Assembly: GCF_009377205.1 (NCBI RefSeq)
Contig: NZ_VJZE01000018.1
Location: 1 to 46,303, forward strand
DNA from: Streptomyces phyllanthi
Lineage (GTDB): Bacteria; Actinomycetota; Actinomycetes; Streptomycetales; Streptomycetaceae
Direction of reading: 5' to 3'
DNA: 46,303 nt
Part shown: positions 25,215 to 34,389 of the stretch, piece after piece
Layout of the letters: every line of letters begins with the position of its first letter
Position numbering within the stretch: the first letter of the stretch is position 1
Translations under genes and position numbers: made by a program
The notes under the pieces: model-generated
What the model was told of the DNA's origin: nothing
The model's database searches: none
What the model saw: the letters and a program-made list of their open reading frames with translations, nothing else

Positions 25215-25733
25215 ATGTCCACACCATCGCCGGCCAACGTCCCCGCTTCACAGGAAGTGATCGAGATCGAGCGAGCGCTCACCCGGATCACCTATCTGAG
25301 CACCCGCACCCGACAGCACGAACGCCTGATGGCCATGGCCGGAGTCCCCCTGGACCGCGCCGCCGTGGCACTGCTGCGGCAGATGGCCGACGCCGAGCCG
25401 CTGCGCCCCGGGGAGCTGGCCAACCGGCTGGGCGTGGAGGCGTCGCATGTCACCCGGCAGGTGCAGCAGTTGGAGAAGTCCGGCCATGTGGACCGCATCC
25501 CCGACCCCGACGACCGCCGCGCCCAGCGCATCAGGCTCACTCCGGCCGGACAGGAGGCCGTCGACCGCATCCGCGACGCCGGTGCCCGCGGTATGCAACT
25601 GGCCCTCGGCAACTGGTCACCCGAGGAACTCCGCGAACTCGCCTCCCTCTTCCACCGCATGGTCGACGACTTCCTGAACTACGGCGACGACCTCACGGAG
25701 CAGGAGAGGACCGCGTCGGCGAACCCGGCCTGA
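25215..25733 (+). CDS. MarR-family transcriptional regulator (paralogue of the gene at 3563)
   Basis: A 172-aa MarR regulator closely resembling the one at 3563: EVIEIERALTR, RTRQHERLMAMAGVPLDRAAVALLRQ, recognition helix VEASHVTRQVQQLEKSG, wing DPDDRRAQRIRLTPAG. ATG 25215 is aligned with the paralogue's start, but GGAGGG lies unusually close to it; GTG 25206 is an alternative. The conserved operator upstream is the same 17-bp palindrome found beside the paralogue, so each protein may bind the other's promoter. No obvious target gene flanks it; it is followed by a terminator. Confidence 0.9.
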   Translation: MSTPSPANVPASQEVIEIERALTRITYLSTRTRQHERLMAMAGVPLDRAAVALLRQMADAEPLRPGELANRLGVEASHVTRQVQQLEKSGHVDRIPDPDDRRAQRIRLTPAGQEAVDRIRDAGARGMQLALGNWSPEELRELASLFHRMVDDFLNYGDDLTEQERTASANPA

Positions 25734-26306
25734 CCCCGCGGGTGCGGGGGTGCGCCGGCGGGGGGCGCCTTTTTTGGGGATGACGCACCGGCCGTCTGCC
25801 GTCTGCCGTCGGCCGTACCCCCCCGTCTGTGCCTCCGTCTCGTCGGCGAGGCGGAGTCGAGCGTCGCCGACCGGTCCCTGGGAGCCCGCCGCCGCGAGTG
25901 CGGGCTTCCCCGTGGACGCCGTACGGCCGCGATGGGCGTACCGCTCCTGGACAGCCTCGACCCGGAGGCGCTCTCCGCCGAGACCGCCGAGGAGGGGCGC
26001 CGTGTTCCCGCCCGTCGTGGCGCCGCTGAACGTTCCGCGCGGGACAGGCTCGCTCGTCACTCCCGTCGCGTCCTGTGACGACCTGCCCACAGGCCGGCGC
26101 GCGGACCGGGAGCGCGGACCGGGAGCGCGGGCCGACCCGCACGATCGCCGCCCGTGAGCGGATCCGCACGCTCACCACCTGCGACGAAACTGACGAGCAG
26201 TGACTCATGACCCCATTGCCCGTATCCTCGTCAATGCCAGGATTATCCCGAAATAGCTTGAATGGCTGAAAACGTGGATCGATCGAGAGCGTGAGTGGGG
26301 AGAGGC
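25734..26306. other. Long non-coding region before the sensor phosphatase gene
   Basis: About 570 bases without a convincing gene. A terminator lies at 25750-25775. A frame at 25932-26078 begins MGVPLLDSLDPEALSAETAE with nearly all third positions G or C, then loses that codon bias, so it may be the remnant of a decayed gene; I do not recognise it. The last 100 bases are AT-richer and probably hold the promoter of the next gene. Confidence 0.45.
25750..25775 (+). terminator. Terminator after the second MarR gene
   Basis: GCGCC (25752-25756) pairs with GGCGC (25764-25768) and is followed by six T residues (25770-25775). The stem is short, but the T run makes this the most classical intrinsic terminator in the window. 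Confidence 0.65.
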
Positions 26307-29300
26307 GTGGTTCGTTCCGGCGAGGAGCCGATACAGACAGGGCGTGCGGCAGGCGGCACCGTGCCCGCGCACAACCGTGAGCGGTTCATGCAGGGCGAGC
26401 CGGTCGACAAGGGAGTACGGGCCTCCATCCTGAACTCCTGGCAGCGCTGCCGCTCCCTGGGCCTGTCGCCGGACCAGACGGAGCTGCCCTTCACGGAGGA
26501 CTTCGACCCGGACGGCCCGCTCGTCCGCGCGGCCGGCCCCGTGGTCGACCGGCTGCAGTCCAGGTTCGCGGGCAGCAGCATGAACATCTCCGTCGCCGAC
26601 GCGAGGGGAACGGTCGTGCTCCGCCGTTTCGGAGAGGCATCCATGGCCCGGAGCCTCCCGGCGATCCAGAGCGTCCCCGGATTCGTGTTCGCCGAGCAGG
26701 TCGCCGGTACGAACGGCATCGGACTGGCCCTCGCGGAGCGGCGGCTCATCCAGGTCTACGGTTCCGAGCACTTCGCCGAGCGTTCGCAGGCGAGCGCCTG
26801 CCGTGCCCTTCCCGTGCGCGACCCGCTCAGCGGGCGCATCGAGGGTGTCCTGTGCCTGGGCTATCCGCGCGGTACCGAGAACCCGGCGCTGGCCACGGTG
26901 ATACGCAAGGCGGCCGAGGCCATCGAGCGGCGGCTACTGGGTCAGCGATCCGCGCGGGAGCGCTCCCTGCTGAAGGCGTACCTGGACACCTCCGCCGCGT
27001 CCCCCCTCGTAGCCTCCGCCACCCCCACCGCCGGTGCCGACGCCGGCCTCGGTCGCACGATCGGGGTCGACGAACTGTCCCAGGGACTACACCAGGACGA
27101 CCGGGCGATCCTCAAGGAGAAGGCCACCGAGCTGATCTCCTCCGGGCAGCGCGCCGCCGTGGGCGTGGCGCTGTCCGACGGCCGGCGGGTGACCCTGGTG
27201 AGCCGCCCCATGGCGAGTTCCTCCGGAGTGGAGGGCATGGTCATCGAGGCCGTACTCCCCGGATTCGCTCCCGGTGCCGACACCGACCTCTCGCCGCTGC
27301 GACCCCTCGCCGTACCGCATCCGGTCGACCGGCTTCTCGGTTCCCCCGTCGAGGCCGCGGCCCTCACCGTCGCGTCGCCGTCCGCGCACACTCCCCCCGC
27401 CATGCCTGACGGGCCCCCGCCGCTCATGTTCCCGTCCGTGCCCCTCCCGGTCGGCCCTCTCGGCGACATCCTGACCGGCCCGGCCGCCACAGACCGCACC
27501 GGCACCGCCGGCGCCACCCGAACCACGGAAAATGCAGGCGCTGACGGGGCCATGCCCGACGGAACCGACCGCCCCGACGCCACCACGGACGACCAGGCCG
27601 ACTCCCATGCCCCCGCCAGAGGCCTGGTCCTGGTCGGCGAGCCGGAGGTGGCCAAGATCGCCCTGGCCGCACGCCGTCGCCTGGAGCTCCTCTCCGAGGC
27701 CAGCACCCGCATAGGCACCACCCTCGACGTGCGCCGCACCGCCGAGGAACTCGCCGAGACGGCCGTCCCGCGACTGGCCGATTTCGTGACGATCGATCTG
27801 CCCGAGGCCGTACTGCGCGGTGAGGAGTCCGCCGACCCCCGGAGCGACCTGCTCCGCACGGTGGTCCACGGCATCCGAGACGACCTGCCCTTCAGTCCCG
27901 TCGGCAAACGGATCGACTTCGGCCCGACCGCGCCCCAGCTGTGCAGCCTGTCCAGCGGACAGGCGGTCCTCGAACCGGACCTGAAGGCCGCGGCGGGCTG
28001 GCTCCCCCGCTCCGAGCACACCGAGCGGCTGCTCGCCCACGTCCACTCCCTCATCGCCGTCCCCCTGGTCGCCCGTGGTGTCGTCCTGGGCGTCGCCAGC
28101 TTCTACCGCGCGCAGGACCAGGCGCCCTTCGGTGACGACGACCGGGCACTGGCCCTGGAACTCGCCACCCGCGCCGCCCTCTCCATCGACAACGCCCGGC
28201 GCTACACGCACGAACGCACGATGGTCCTGGCCCTGCAGCGCAGCCTGCTCCCGCGCGGCCTGCCCGAACTGGACGCCGTCGAGGTCGCCCACCGCTATCT
28301 GCCCGCCGAGTCCGGAGTGGGCGGGGACTGGTACGACGTCATCCCCCTCTCCGGTACCCGGATCGGCCTGTTCGTCGGCGACGTCGTCGGCCACGGCATG
28401 CACTCCGCCGCCACCATGGGCCGACTGCGCACCGCCGCACGCAGCTTCGCCGAACTCGACTTCCCCCCGGACGAGGTCCTCACCCACCTCGACAACCTCG
28501 TCGTGCGCCTGGACCGGGAGGAGGGCAAGGACGACCCCGCCGCCGACAGCGTCGGCATCATCGGCGCCACCTGCCTGTATGCCGTCTACGACCCGACCTC
28601 GAAGCGGTGCACCATGGCCCGCGCGGGCCACCCACCGCCCGCGCTGGTACGCCCCGACGGCACCGTGTCGCTCCTCGACCTGCCCGCCGGGCCCCCGCTC
28701 GGCCTCGGCGGCCTGCCCTTCGAGACCGCCGAGATCGACATACCCGAGCACAGCCGGCTGGTCCTCTACACCGACGGACTCATCGAGGACCGGCACCGGG
28801 ACATCGACGTGGCCCTCGACCAGCTGCGCGAGACGCTGGCCCACTCGGACCGCACCCCCGAGGACACCTGCCAGGTGGTCCTCGACACCGTGGCACCCGC
28901 CCACCCCGGCGACGACATCGCCCTGCTCGTCGCGCGTACCCACGCCCTGGACCCCAGCCGCATCGCCACCTGGGAGCTGCCCGCCGACCCGGCCCGCGTC
29001 AGCGAGGTCCGCGCCGCCGCCACCCGGCAGCTGGCCGAGTGGGGGCTGGACGAGGTCGCGTTCTCCGCGGAACTGCTGCTCAGCGAGCTCGTCACCAACG
29101 CCGTCCGCCACGGCGCCGGACCCATCCGGGTACGGCTCCTCCATGACCGCAACCTGATCTGCGAGGTCTCCGACACCAGCAACACCGCCCCGCACATGCG
29201 CCGGGCGGCCAGCACCGACGAGGGCGGCCGCGGCCTGTTCCTCGTCGCGCAGCTCGCCCAGGCCTGGGGCACGCGCTACATCCCGGACGGCAAGGTCATC

Positions 29301-29330
29301 TGGGCCGAATGCTGCATCGACGCGCATTGA
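26307..29330 (+). CDS. Multidomain GAF-SpoIIE-HATPase sensor phosphatase (RsbU/RsbW-like fusion)
   Basis: A 1007-aa cytoplasmic signalling protein. Residues about 40-210 resemble the sensory GAF region of AcoR-type activators (ASILNSWQRCRSLGL, VAGTNGIGLALAERR). About 212-325 is a PAS-like segment, then a Pro/Ala-rich linker. A second GAF domain spans about 450-632 and ends IDNARRYTHER. The SpoIIE/PP2C phosphatase starts at RSLLPRGLPELD with GDWYDV (about 673) and GDVVGHG (about 691) supplying metal ligands. The C-terminal ATPase of anti-sigma kinase type has LSELVTNAVRHGAG and GGRGLFLVAQLAQAWG. Such proteins control partner-switching of sigma factors. No anti-anti-sigma gene is adjacent. GTG 26307 is chosen for its GGGGAG; GTG 26295 is an alternative. 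It lies upstream of a sugar transporter operon. Confidence 0.9.
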   Translation: MVRSGEEPIQTGRAAGGTVPAHNRERFMQGEPVDKGVRASILNSWQRCRSLGLSPDQTELPFTEDFDPDGPLVRAAGPVVDRLQSRFAGSSMNISVADARGTVVLRRFGEASMARSLPAIQSVPGFVFAEQVAGTNGIGLALAERRLIQVYGSEHFAERSQASACRALPVRDPLSGRIEGVLCLGYPRGTENPALATVIRKAAEAIERRLLGQRSARERSLLKAYLDTSAASPLVASATPTAGADAGLGRTIGVDELSQGLHQDDRAILKEKATELISSGQRAAVGVALSDGRRVTLVSRPMASSSGVEGMVIEAVLPGFAPGADTDLSPLRPLAVPHPVDRLLGSPVEAAALTVASPSAHTPPAMPDGPPPLMFPSVPLPVGPLGDILTGPAATDRTGTAGATRTTENAGADGAMPDGTDRPDATTDDQADSHAPARGLVLVGEPEVAKIALAARRRLELLSEASTRIGTTLDVRRTAEELAETAVPRLADFVTIDLPEAVLRGEESADPRSDLLRTVVHGIRDDLPFSPVGKRIDFGPTAPQLCSLSSGQAVLEPDLKAAAGWLPRSEHTERLLAHVHSLIAVPLVARGVVLGVASFYRAQDQAPFGDDDRALALELATRAALSIDNARRYTHERTMVLALQRSLLPRGLPELDAVEVAHRYLPAESGVGGDWYDVIPLSGTRIGLFVGDVVGHGMHSAATMGRLRTAARSFAELDFPPDEVLTHLDNLVVRLDREEGKDDPAADSVGIIGATCLYAVYDPTSKRCTMARAGHPPPALVRPDGTVSLLDLPAGPPLGLGGLPFETAEIDIPEHSRLVLYTDGLIEDRHRDIDVALDQLRETLAHSDRTPEDTCQVVLDTVAPAHPGDDIALLVARTHALDPSRIATWELPADPARVSEVRAAATRQLAEWGLDEVAFSAELLLSELVTNAVRHGAGPIRVRLLHDRNLICEVSDTSNTAPHMRRAASTDEGGRGLFLVAQLAQAWGTRYIPDGKVIWAECCIDAH

Positions 29331-29468
29331 GAGCACTCGTGGGCCCGTGACCGGCTGAGCCGATCGGCGGCAGGCACAGCAGGCCATGAAATGTCGTATA
29401 TGGGATGATCGGTTCTGCCAGTGCCCCTCGTGCACGTCGGGAAGAACAGGCCAGGCCGACCCCCGGAG

Positions 29469-31022
29469 ATGTCCGTGCAAGACGCTCCCGACACCTCTGT
29501 GAAGACGCCTCCGCCCCATGGCGCGGAGCCGCTGGTCCGCGTTCGCGGCCTCAGCAAGCGGTTCGGCGGGACCCTCGCCCTGGACCGCGTCGACCTCGAC
29601 GTACACGCGGGCAGCGTCCTCGCCCTCCTCGGCCCCAACGGCGCCGGAAAGTCCACGCTCATCAAAGTGCTCGCCGGGGTCCACCGCGCCGACGCGGGAG
29701 AGATCACGGTGGCCGGGCACCCGCTCGGCACCCACGCCGCCTCCGGGAGCATGTCGTTCATCCACCAGGACCTCGGTCTGGTGGAGTGGATGACGGTGGC
29801 CGAGAACATCGCCCTGGGCACCGGGTATCCGCGCCGGGCGGGACTGATCTCGTGGCGGCGGACCCGGGAGCGCTGCGCCGAGGTCCTGCGGACCGTCTCC
29901 GGACAGCTCGACCCCGACGCGCGCATCGCCGATCTCGGCCCGGCGGAGCGTTCGCTCGTCGCCATCGCCAGGGCCCTGGCGGCCCGGGCACGACTCATCG
30001 TCCTCGACGAGCCGACCGCCCGCCTTCCCGCCGCCGACTGCGCCCGGCTCTTCCGCGTCCTGCACACCCTCCGCGACAACGGGCACGGCATCCTCTACGT
30101 CAGCCACCGCCTCGACGAGGTCTACGAGGTCGCCGACACCTTCGCCGTCCTGCGCGACGGGCATCTCGTCCGCCACGGTCCGCTGGCGGGCCACAGCCCG
30201 GCCCGCCTGGTGCACGACATCGTCGGCGAGGCACCGACCGTCCACCACCCGGCCGCCGTCCCCGCGGGCGGCCCCGCCCTCCTGGCCCTCGAAGACGTAC
30301 GGACCGCCGAGGCGGGACCGGTCAGCCTGGAGCTGAGGGCCGGGGAGGTGCTCGGCCTGGTGGGGCTCACGGGCGCAGGGCACATGGACCTGGGCCGGGC
30401 CCTCGCGGGCTCACGGCCCGTCCTCGCGGGGCGGGTGCTGCTCGGCGGCCGCCCGTACCGCCCTCGTCTGGTGGCCGACGCCGTCGGCCTCGGCGTCGGC
30501 CTGGTGAGCGGTGACAGACAGCGGGAGGGCTGCGCCTTGGAGCTCACCGTGCGGGAGAACCTCCTGGCCAATCCCCGCGCGGGAGGACTGCCCGCGCTGC
30601 GCTGGATCAGTCCGCGCCGAGAACGCGCGCAGGCCACCACCCTGATCGAACGGTTCTCGGTGCGTCCCCGTGACAGTGAGGCCCCCATCGCCACCCTCTC
30701 CGGCGGCAACCAGCAGAAGGTCATGATCGGCCGGTGGCTCCGGGCGGGGCCGCGCCTGCTGATCCTGGAGGAACCGACCGCGAGCGTGGACGTCGGAGCC
30801 AAGGCCGCGATCCACCGCCTGCTCGACGAGGCGCTCTCCTCCGGCCTCGCCGTCCTGCTCCTCTCCACCGACTTCGAGGAGGTCGCGGGCGTGTGCGGGC
30901 GCGCCCTGGTCTTCGTCCGCGGGACTGTGACGGCCGAGCTGAGCGGCACGGCCCTCACCGTCGCGGGGCTCACCCGGGCGGCCTCGGCCCTGCCCCCGTC
31001 CGTCACCGCGGGGGGCCGATGA
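29469..31022 (+). CDS. Ribose-type ABC transporter, dual ATPase subunit
   Basis: A 517-aa protein with two fused nucleotide-binding domains, the RbsA/MglA/XylG layout. Domain 1 has a good Walker A (GPNGAGKST, about 55-63) and Walker B (LIVLDEPTA), but a weak signature (LGPAERSLVAIARAL). Domain 2 has a degenerate Walker A (LTGAGHMDLG) as is normal for this family, an excellent signature (LSGGNQQKVMIGRWL) and Walker B (LLILEEPTASVD). ATG 29469 is preferred; GTG 29421 would add 16 residues. It overlaps the permease gene by 4 nt. It energises uptake by the next two gene products. The substrate, probably a monosaccharide or polyol, is not evident. Confidence 0.92.
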   Translation: MSVQDAPDTSVKTPPPHGAEPLVRVRGLSKRFGGTLALDRVDLDVHAGSVLALLGPNGAGKSTLIKVLAGVHRADAGEITVAGHPLGTHAASGSMSFIHQDLGLVEWMTVAENIALGTGYPRRAGLISWRRTRERCAEVLRTVSGQLDPDARIADLGPAERSLVAIARALAARARLIVLDEPTARLPAADCARLFRVLHTLRDNGHGILYVSHRLDEVYEVADTFAVLRDGHLVRHGPLAGHSPARLVHDIVGEAPTVHHPAAVPAGGPALLALEDVRTAEAGPVSLELRAGEVLGLVGLTGAGHMDLGRALAGSRPVLAGRVLLGGRPYRPRLVADAVGLGVGLVSGDRQREGCALELTVRENLLANPRAGGLPALRWISPRRERAQATTLIERFSVRPRDSEAPIATLSGGNQQKVMIGRWLRAGPRLLILEEPTASVDVGAKAAIHRLLDEALSSGLAVLLLSTDFEEVAGVCGRALVFVRGTVTAELSGTALTVAGLTRAASALPPSVTAGGR

Positions 31023-32203
31023 CCGCCTCGCCCACCCCGTCCTCCCCGCGGCCCGCCCGGCCACATCGACCGGGCGGGCCGGGGCGGCTGCGCGGGCTGG
31101 GCGGTCCCGTCGGGCACTTCGTCGGGACCTACGGTCTGCTCGCCCTCACGGCCCTGCTCTTCCTGGCCTTCTCCCTCGCCCTGCCGCGCACCTTTCCCAC
31201 CCTGGACAACATCGACTCGATCCTGTCCAGCCAGTCGATCCCGGCCATCCTCGCGCTCGGCGCCACCGTCCCCATCGTGACCGGCAAGTTCGACCTCTCC
31301 ATCGGCTACGCCCTTGGCCTGGCGCACGTCATGGTGCTGCACCTGATCGTCAACGAAGGGTGGCCCTGGCCGTCGGCGTGCCTCGTGGTGATCGTCGGCG
31401 GGGCGGTCGTCGGCGTCCTCAACGGACTCGTCGTCGAGTTCGGCCGGATCGACTCCTTCATCGCCACCCTCGGCACCGGCAGCATGATGTACGCCGTCAC
31501 CGGCTGGATCACCGAAGGCGGACGGATCGTCCCCGGCCCCGAGGGCCTCCCGGCCGCCTTCACCGACCTCTACGACTCGTCCTTCCTCGGCCTCCCGGTC
31601 CCGGCGTTCTACGTGCTCGCCCTCGCGCTCGCCCTCTGGCTGGTGCTGGAGCGGCTGCCGCTCGGCCGGTATCTGTACGTCGTCGGCTCCAACCCCCGCG
31701 CCGCCGACCTCGTCGGCATCCCGACCCGCAGGTACTCCGTCTACGCGTTCGCCGCGTCCGGGCTGATCACCGGCTTCGCAGGGGTGCTGCTCGCGGCCCA
31801 GCAGCAGATCGGCAACCCGAGTGTCGGCCTCGACTATCTGCTGCCCGCCTTCGTCGGCGCCCTCCTCGGCTCCACCGCGATCAGGCCCGGCCGCCCCAAC
31901 GCCCTGGGCACCGTCGTCGCCGTCGCCGTCCTCGCGGTCGGCCTCTCCGGTATCGGCCAGCTGGGCGCGGACTTCTGGGTCACCCCGCTGTTCAACGGCG
32001 CCACCCTGCTGATCGCCGTCGGTCTGGCCGGCTACGCCGCCCGCCGCCGGCTGCGCACCGGCGCGACCGCGGCTCACGACGGGCCTGCCGCGCCGGAGTC
32101 CGCACCGCCGTCCTCCCCACCGTCCTCGTCCTCCTCACCGTCCTCGTCCACCCCGCCGTCCTCCACCCCTCCGGACGGTGGCACACCCGGGAGCCAGCCA
32201 TGA
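31019..32203 (+). CDS. Ribose-type ABC transporter permease
   Basis: A 394-aa membrane protein of the RbsC/branched-chain permease family with about nine hydrophobic helices. Family segments include NIDSILSSQSIPAILALGATVPIVTGKFDLSIG, the cytoplasmic loop YVVGSNPRAADLVGIPTRRY and the late DYLLPAFVGALLGSTAI. The C-terminus has an unusual Pro/Ser-rich tail (APPSSPPSSSSSPSSS and onward) of about 40 residues. The ATG overlaps the ATPase stop (ATGA), and its own stop overlaps the binding-protein start. It works with one partner ATPase and one lipoprotein, forming a homodimer in the membrane. Confidence 0.92.
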   Translation: MTASPTPSSPRPARPHRPGGPGRLRGLGGPVGHFVGTYGLLALTALLFLAFSLALPRTFPTLDNIDSILSSQSIPAILALGATVPIVTGKFDLSIGYALGLAHVMVLHLIVNEGWPWPSACLVVIVGGAVVGVLNGLVVEFGRIDSFIATLGTGSMMYAVTGWITEGGRIVPGPEGLPAAFTDLYDSSFLGLPVPAFYVLALALALWLVLERLPLGRYLYVVGSNPRAADLVGIPTRRYSVYAFAASGLITGFAGVLLAAQQQIGNPSVGLDYLLPAFVGALLGSTAIRPGRPNALGTVVAVAVLAVGLSGIGQLGADFWVTPLFNGATLLIAVGLAGYAARRRLRTGATAAHDGPAAPESAPPSSPPSSSSSPSSSTPPSSTPPDGGTPGSQP

Positions 32204-33357
32204 ACAGCGCCACCGGCCGCACAGGTTTCCGGTCTCGGACCGCCGCCATGACCCTGCTGGTGGCGGCCGCCGTCCTCGCCGGCTGTGATCGCGGGTCGTC
32301 GAACGGTTCGGGGGACTCCACCACCGGCCCGGTCGGCTGTCCCGCCGCCCACTCCAGGGCCGAGGACGCCGTCGAACAGGCCGAGCGGACCGACGTCCCC
32401 TGGAACGGCCCGACCAGCGGCCCCGCCGCGGTGTCGGGCAGGAGCATCGTCTACGTCGCGCAGACGATGACCAACCCGGGAGTCGCGGGTGCCGCGAACG
32501 GGGTGCGGGAGGCCGCGAGGGTCGTCGGCTGGAACGTCCGGGTGATCGACGGCGGGGGCACACCCGCCGGCATCCAGTCGGCCTTCAGCCAGGCCGTGGC
32601 CCTCAGACCCTCCGGGATCGTCATCGGCGGCTTCGACCCCAACGCGACATCACGGCAGGTCCAGCAGGCGGGCGCCGCGGGCATCCCGCTCATCGGCTGG
32701 CACGCGGTCCCCGCACCCGGCCCCAGCGACAGCCCCAGGCTCTTCACCAACGTCACCACCAGGGTCGAGGACGTGGCGAGGATCAGCGCGCAGTGGATCA
32801 TCGCGGCCTCCAACGGCAACGCCGGGGCCGTCGTCTTCACCGACGCCTCGATCCCCTTCGCCAAGTACAAGTCCGACCTGATCACCAAGGAGCTCGCCAC
32901 CTGCTCGAGCGTCGACCTCCTGGCGTCCCAGAACATCCCGATCCCCGACGCGAGCAGCCGTACGCCGCGGGAGGTCTCCTCCCTGCTCTCGCGCTTCGGG
33001 GACAGGTGGACCCACTCCGTCGCCATCAACGACCTGTACTTCGCGGACGCCGCCCCCGCCCTCCGCGCCGCGGGCAGGCCGGGAGAGGGTCCTCCCTTCA
33101 ACATCGGCGCGGGCGACGGCGACCCCTCCGCCTTCCAGCGCGTCAACAGCGGGCAGTACCAGGCCGCCACCGTCCCCGAACCCCTGTCCCTGCAGGGCTG
33201 GCAGATCATCGACGAGTTCAACCGTGCCTTCTCCGGACGGCCCGCCAGCGGATACGTCGCCCCCGTCCACATCAGCACGGCCGCCAACAGCGAGGGGGAC
33301 AGCACCTGGGACCCGGAGGGCTACCAGGAGGGGTACCGGGAGATCTGGGGCAAGTGA
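32200..33357 (+). CDS. Sugar-binding lipoprotein of the ribose-type ABC transporter
   Basis: A 385-aa periplasmic-binding-protein-like lipoprotein. The N-terminus has a hydrophobic signal and lipobox VLAGC. The mature part is the RbsB-type two-lobed fold: SIVYVAQTMTNPGVAGAANGVREAA, VIDGGGTPAGIQSAFSQAVALRPSGIVIGG, and a C-terminal region GWQIIDEFNRAF. The start ATG 32200 overlaps the permease stop by 4 nt, making this the last gene of the transporter operon. It captures the substrate outside the membrane and delivers it to the permease. The ligand cannot be read from the sequence. Confidence 0.9.
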   Translation: MNSATGRTGFRSRTAAMTLLVAAAVLAGCDRGSSNGSGDSTTGPVGCPAAHSRAEDAVEQAERTDVPWNGPTSGPAAVSGRSIVYVAQTMTNPGVAGAANGVREAARVVGWNVRVIDGGGTPAGIQSAFSQAVALRPSGIVIGGFDPNATSRQVQQAGAAGIPLIGWHAVPAPGPSDSPRLFTNVTTRVEDVARISAQWIIAASNGNAGAVVFTDASIPFAKYKSDLITKELATCSSVDLLASQNIPIPDASSRTPREVSSLLSRFGDRWTHSVAINDLYFADAAPALRAAGRPGEGPPFNIGAGDGDPSAFQRVNSGQYQAATVPEPLSLQGWQIIDEFNRAFSGRPASGYVAPVHISTAANSEGDSTWDPEGYQEGYREIWGK

Positions 33358-33392
33358 GAGCGGCACCGGGCGGGCGCCCTAGGGTGGGCGCC

Positions 33393-33911
33393 GTGACGGA
33401 GAACAGCAGACCGCGGGCCGCCTCGCGCGGGGACCGCAGGCCACTCGCCGTGTTCGACCTGGACAACACCCTCGCCGACACCGCGCACCGGCAGCGGTTC
33501 CTGGAGCGCAAACCGCGGGACTGGGACGCGTTCTTCGCGGCCGCGCCGGACGATCCGCCCCTGGAGGAGGGCGTGGCGCTGGCGCGCGAGAGCGCCGAGG
33601 AGTGCGAGGTGACGTATCTGACCGGGCGGCCCGAACGCTGTCGGCGCGACACGCTCGACTGGCTGGCCGCGCACGGGCTGCCCGAGGGGCGCGTCCACAT
33701 GCGCCGCAACGACGACCGCAGGCCCGCCCGCCGCACCAAGCTCGACACCCTGCGCCGCCTCGCCCGCACCCGCGAGATCCGTGTTCTCGTGGACGACGAC
33801 GAGCTGGTCTGCGACGACGCGGAACGGGCGGGCTTCACGGTCGTACGGGCACGCTGGGCGGCCGCGTCCGCCGCGCTCGAGGTGGCGCAGGAGCGGGAGG
33901 GACGGACCTGA
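33393..33911 (+). CDS. HAD-superfamily phosphatase
   Basis: A 172-aa haloacid-dehalogenase-like protein. Motif I is FDLDNTLAD with the nucleophile and acid/base Asp residues, motif II is the Thr of YLTGRPERC, a Lys lies in RRTKLDTLRRL, and motif IV is VDDDELVCDDA. This arrangement resembles short polynucleotide-kinase-type 3'-phosphatase or acid phosphatase HADs without a large cap. GTG 33393 is preferred, preceded by AGGGTGGG; GTG 33384 is possible. It is separated from the transporter genes by 35 nt, so it might be co-transcribed with them. The substrate is unknown. Confidence 0.85.
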   Translation: MTENSRPRAASRGDRRPLAVFDLDNTLADTAHRQRFLERKPRDWDAFFAAAPDDPPLEEGVALARESAEECEVTYLTGRPERCRRDTLDWLAAHGLPEGRVHMRRNDDRRPARRTKLDTLRRLARTREIRVLVDDDELVCDDAERAGFTVVRARWAAASAALEVAQEREGRT

Positions 33912-33942
33912 GGGTGCCGTCACCCCGGAGCGCCCGCGGCGG

Positions 33943-34158
33943 TCAGCCCGCGTCCTCCAGTCGGAAGCCGACCTTCAGGCCGACCTGGAAGTGCTCGATC
34001 TCGCCGTTCTCCATGTGCCCCCTGATCTGTGTGACCTCGAACCAGTCCAGCTGACGCAGGGTCTGTGAGGCACGGGCGAGGCCGTTGCGGATGGCCTGGT
34101 CGACGCCCTCCGGGGAGCTGCCGACGATCTCGGTGACGCGGTAGGTGTGGTCGGTCAT
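33943..34158 (-). CDS. Dodecin (flavin-binding dodecamer subunit)
   Basis: A 71-aa dodecin: MTDHTYRVTEIVGSSPEGV, AIRNGLARAS, LDWFEVTQIRGHMENG and QVGLKVGFRLE match the family throughout, including the flavin-stacking Trp and the Gln near the C-terminus. Dodecins form hollow dodecamers that store riboflavin, FMN or CoA. The start follows GAGGAGCACCTCC on the minus strand. It is a single-gene unit convergent with the HAD gene and divergent from the lipoprotein gene. Confidence 0.93.
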   Translation of the reverse strand: MTDHTYRVTEIVGSSPEGVDQAIRNGLARASQTLRQLDWFEVTQIRGHMENGEIEHFQVGLKVGFRLEDAG

Positions 34159-34279
34159 GGAGGTGCTCCTCTCCGCCGTGGCCGGTGTGCCACGCGTCAC
34201 TCCACGGTGCCGCAGAGCGCGACGGTTCGCGAGGTGTCGGGGGAGCCGGGTGCGGGCCGCGGGCTCTTGACGGCGACTA

Positions 34280-34293
34280 TTGGTCTATACCAA
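34280..34293. promoter_or_regulatory. DasR-responsive-element-like operator
   Basis: TTGGTCTATACCAA, a 14-bp near-palindrome, agrees with the core TGGTCTAGACCA of known DasR sites except for one central base. It lies about 100 bp upstream of a sugar-binding lipoprotein gene. DasR is a GntR/HutC regulator of N-acetylglucosamine use in streptomycetes. Related HutC-type regulators bind similar sequences. Confidence 0.6.
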
Positions 34294-34389
34294 AATCCCC
34301 GCACACCCGTACGAGCGCCGAGCTCGTCCCCCACGTCGGGCCCCTCCCTGTCCGGAGACCCTCCGGAACGGCAGAACAGGATCCTCTCC

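Noticed and set aside
27087..30383. A 1098-codon minus-strand open frame
   Set aside because: It lies antisense to the sensor phosphatase and ABC ATPase genes, has no family motifs, and is the mirror of their G/C third-position bias.
30122..32077. A 651-codon minus-strand frame over the ABC transporter genes
   Set aside because: No recognisable domain, opposite to well-supported transporter genes.
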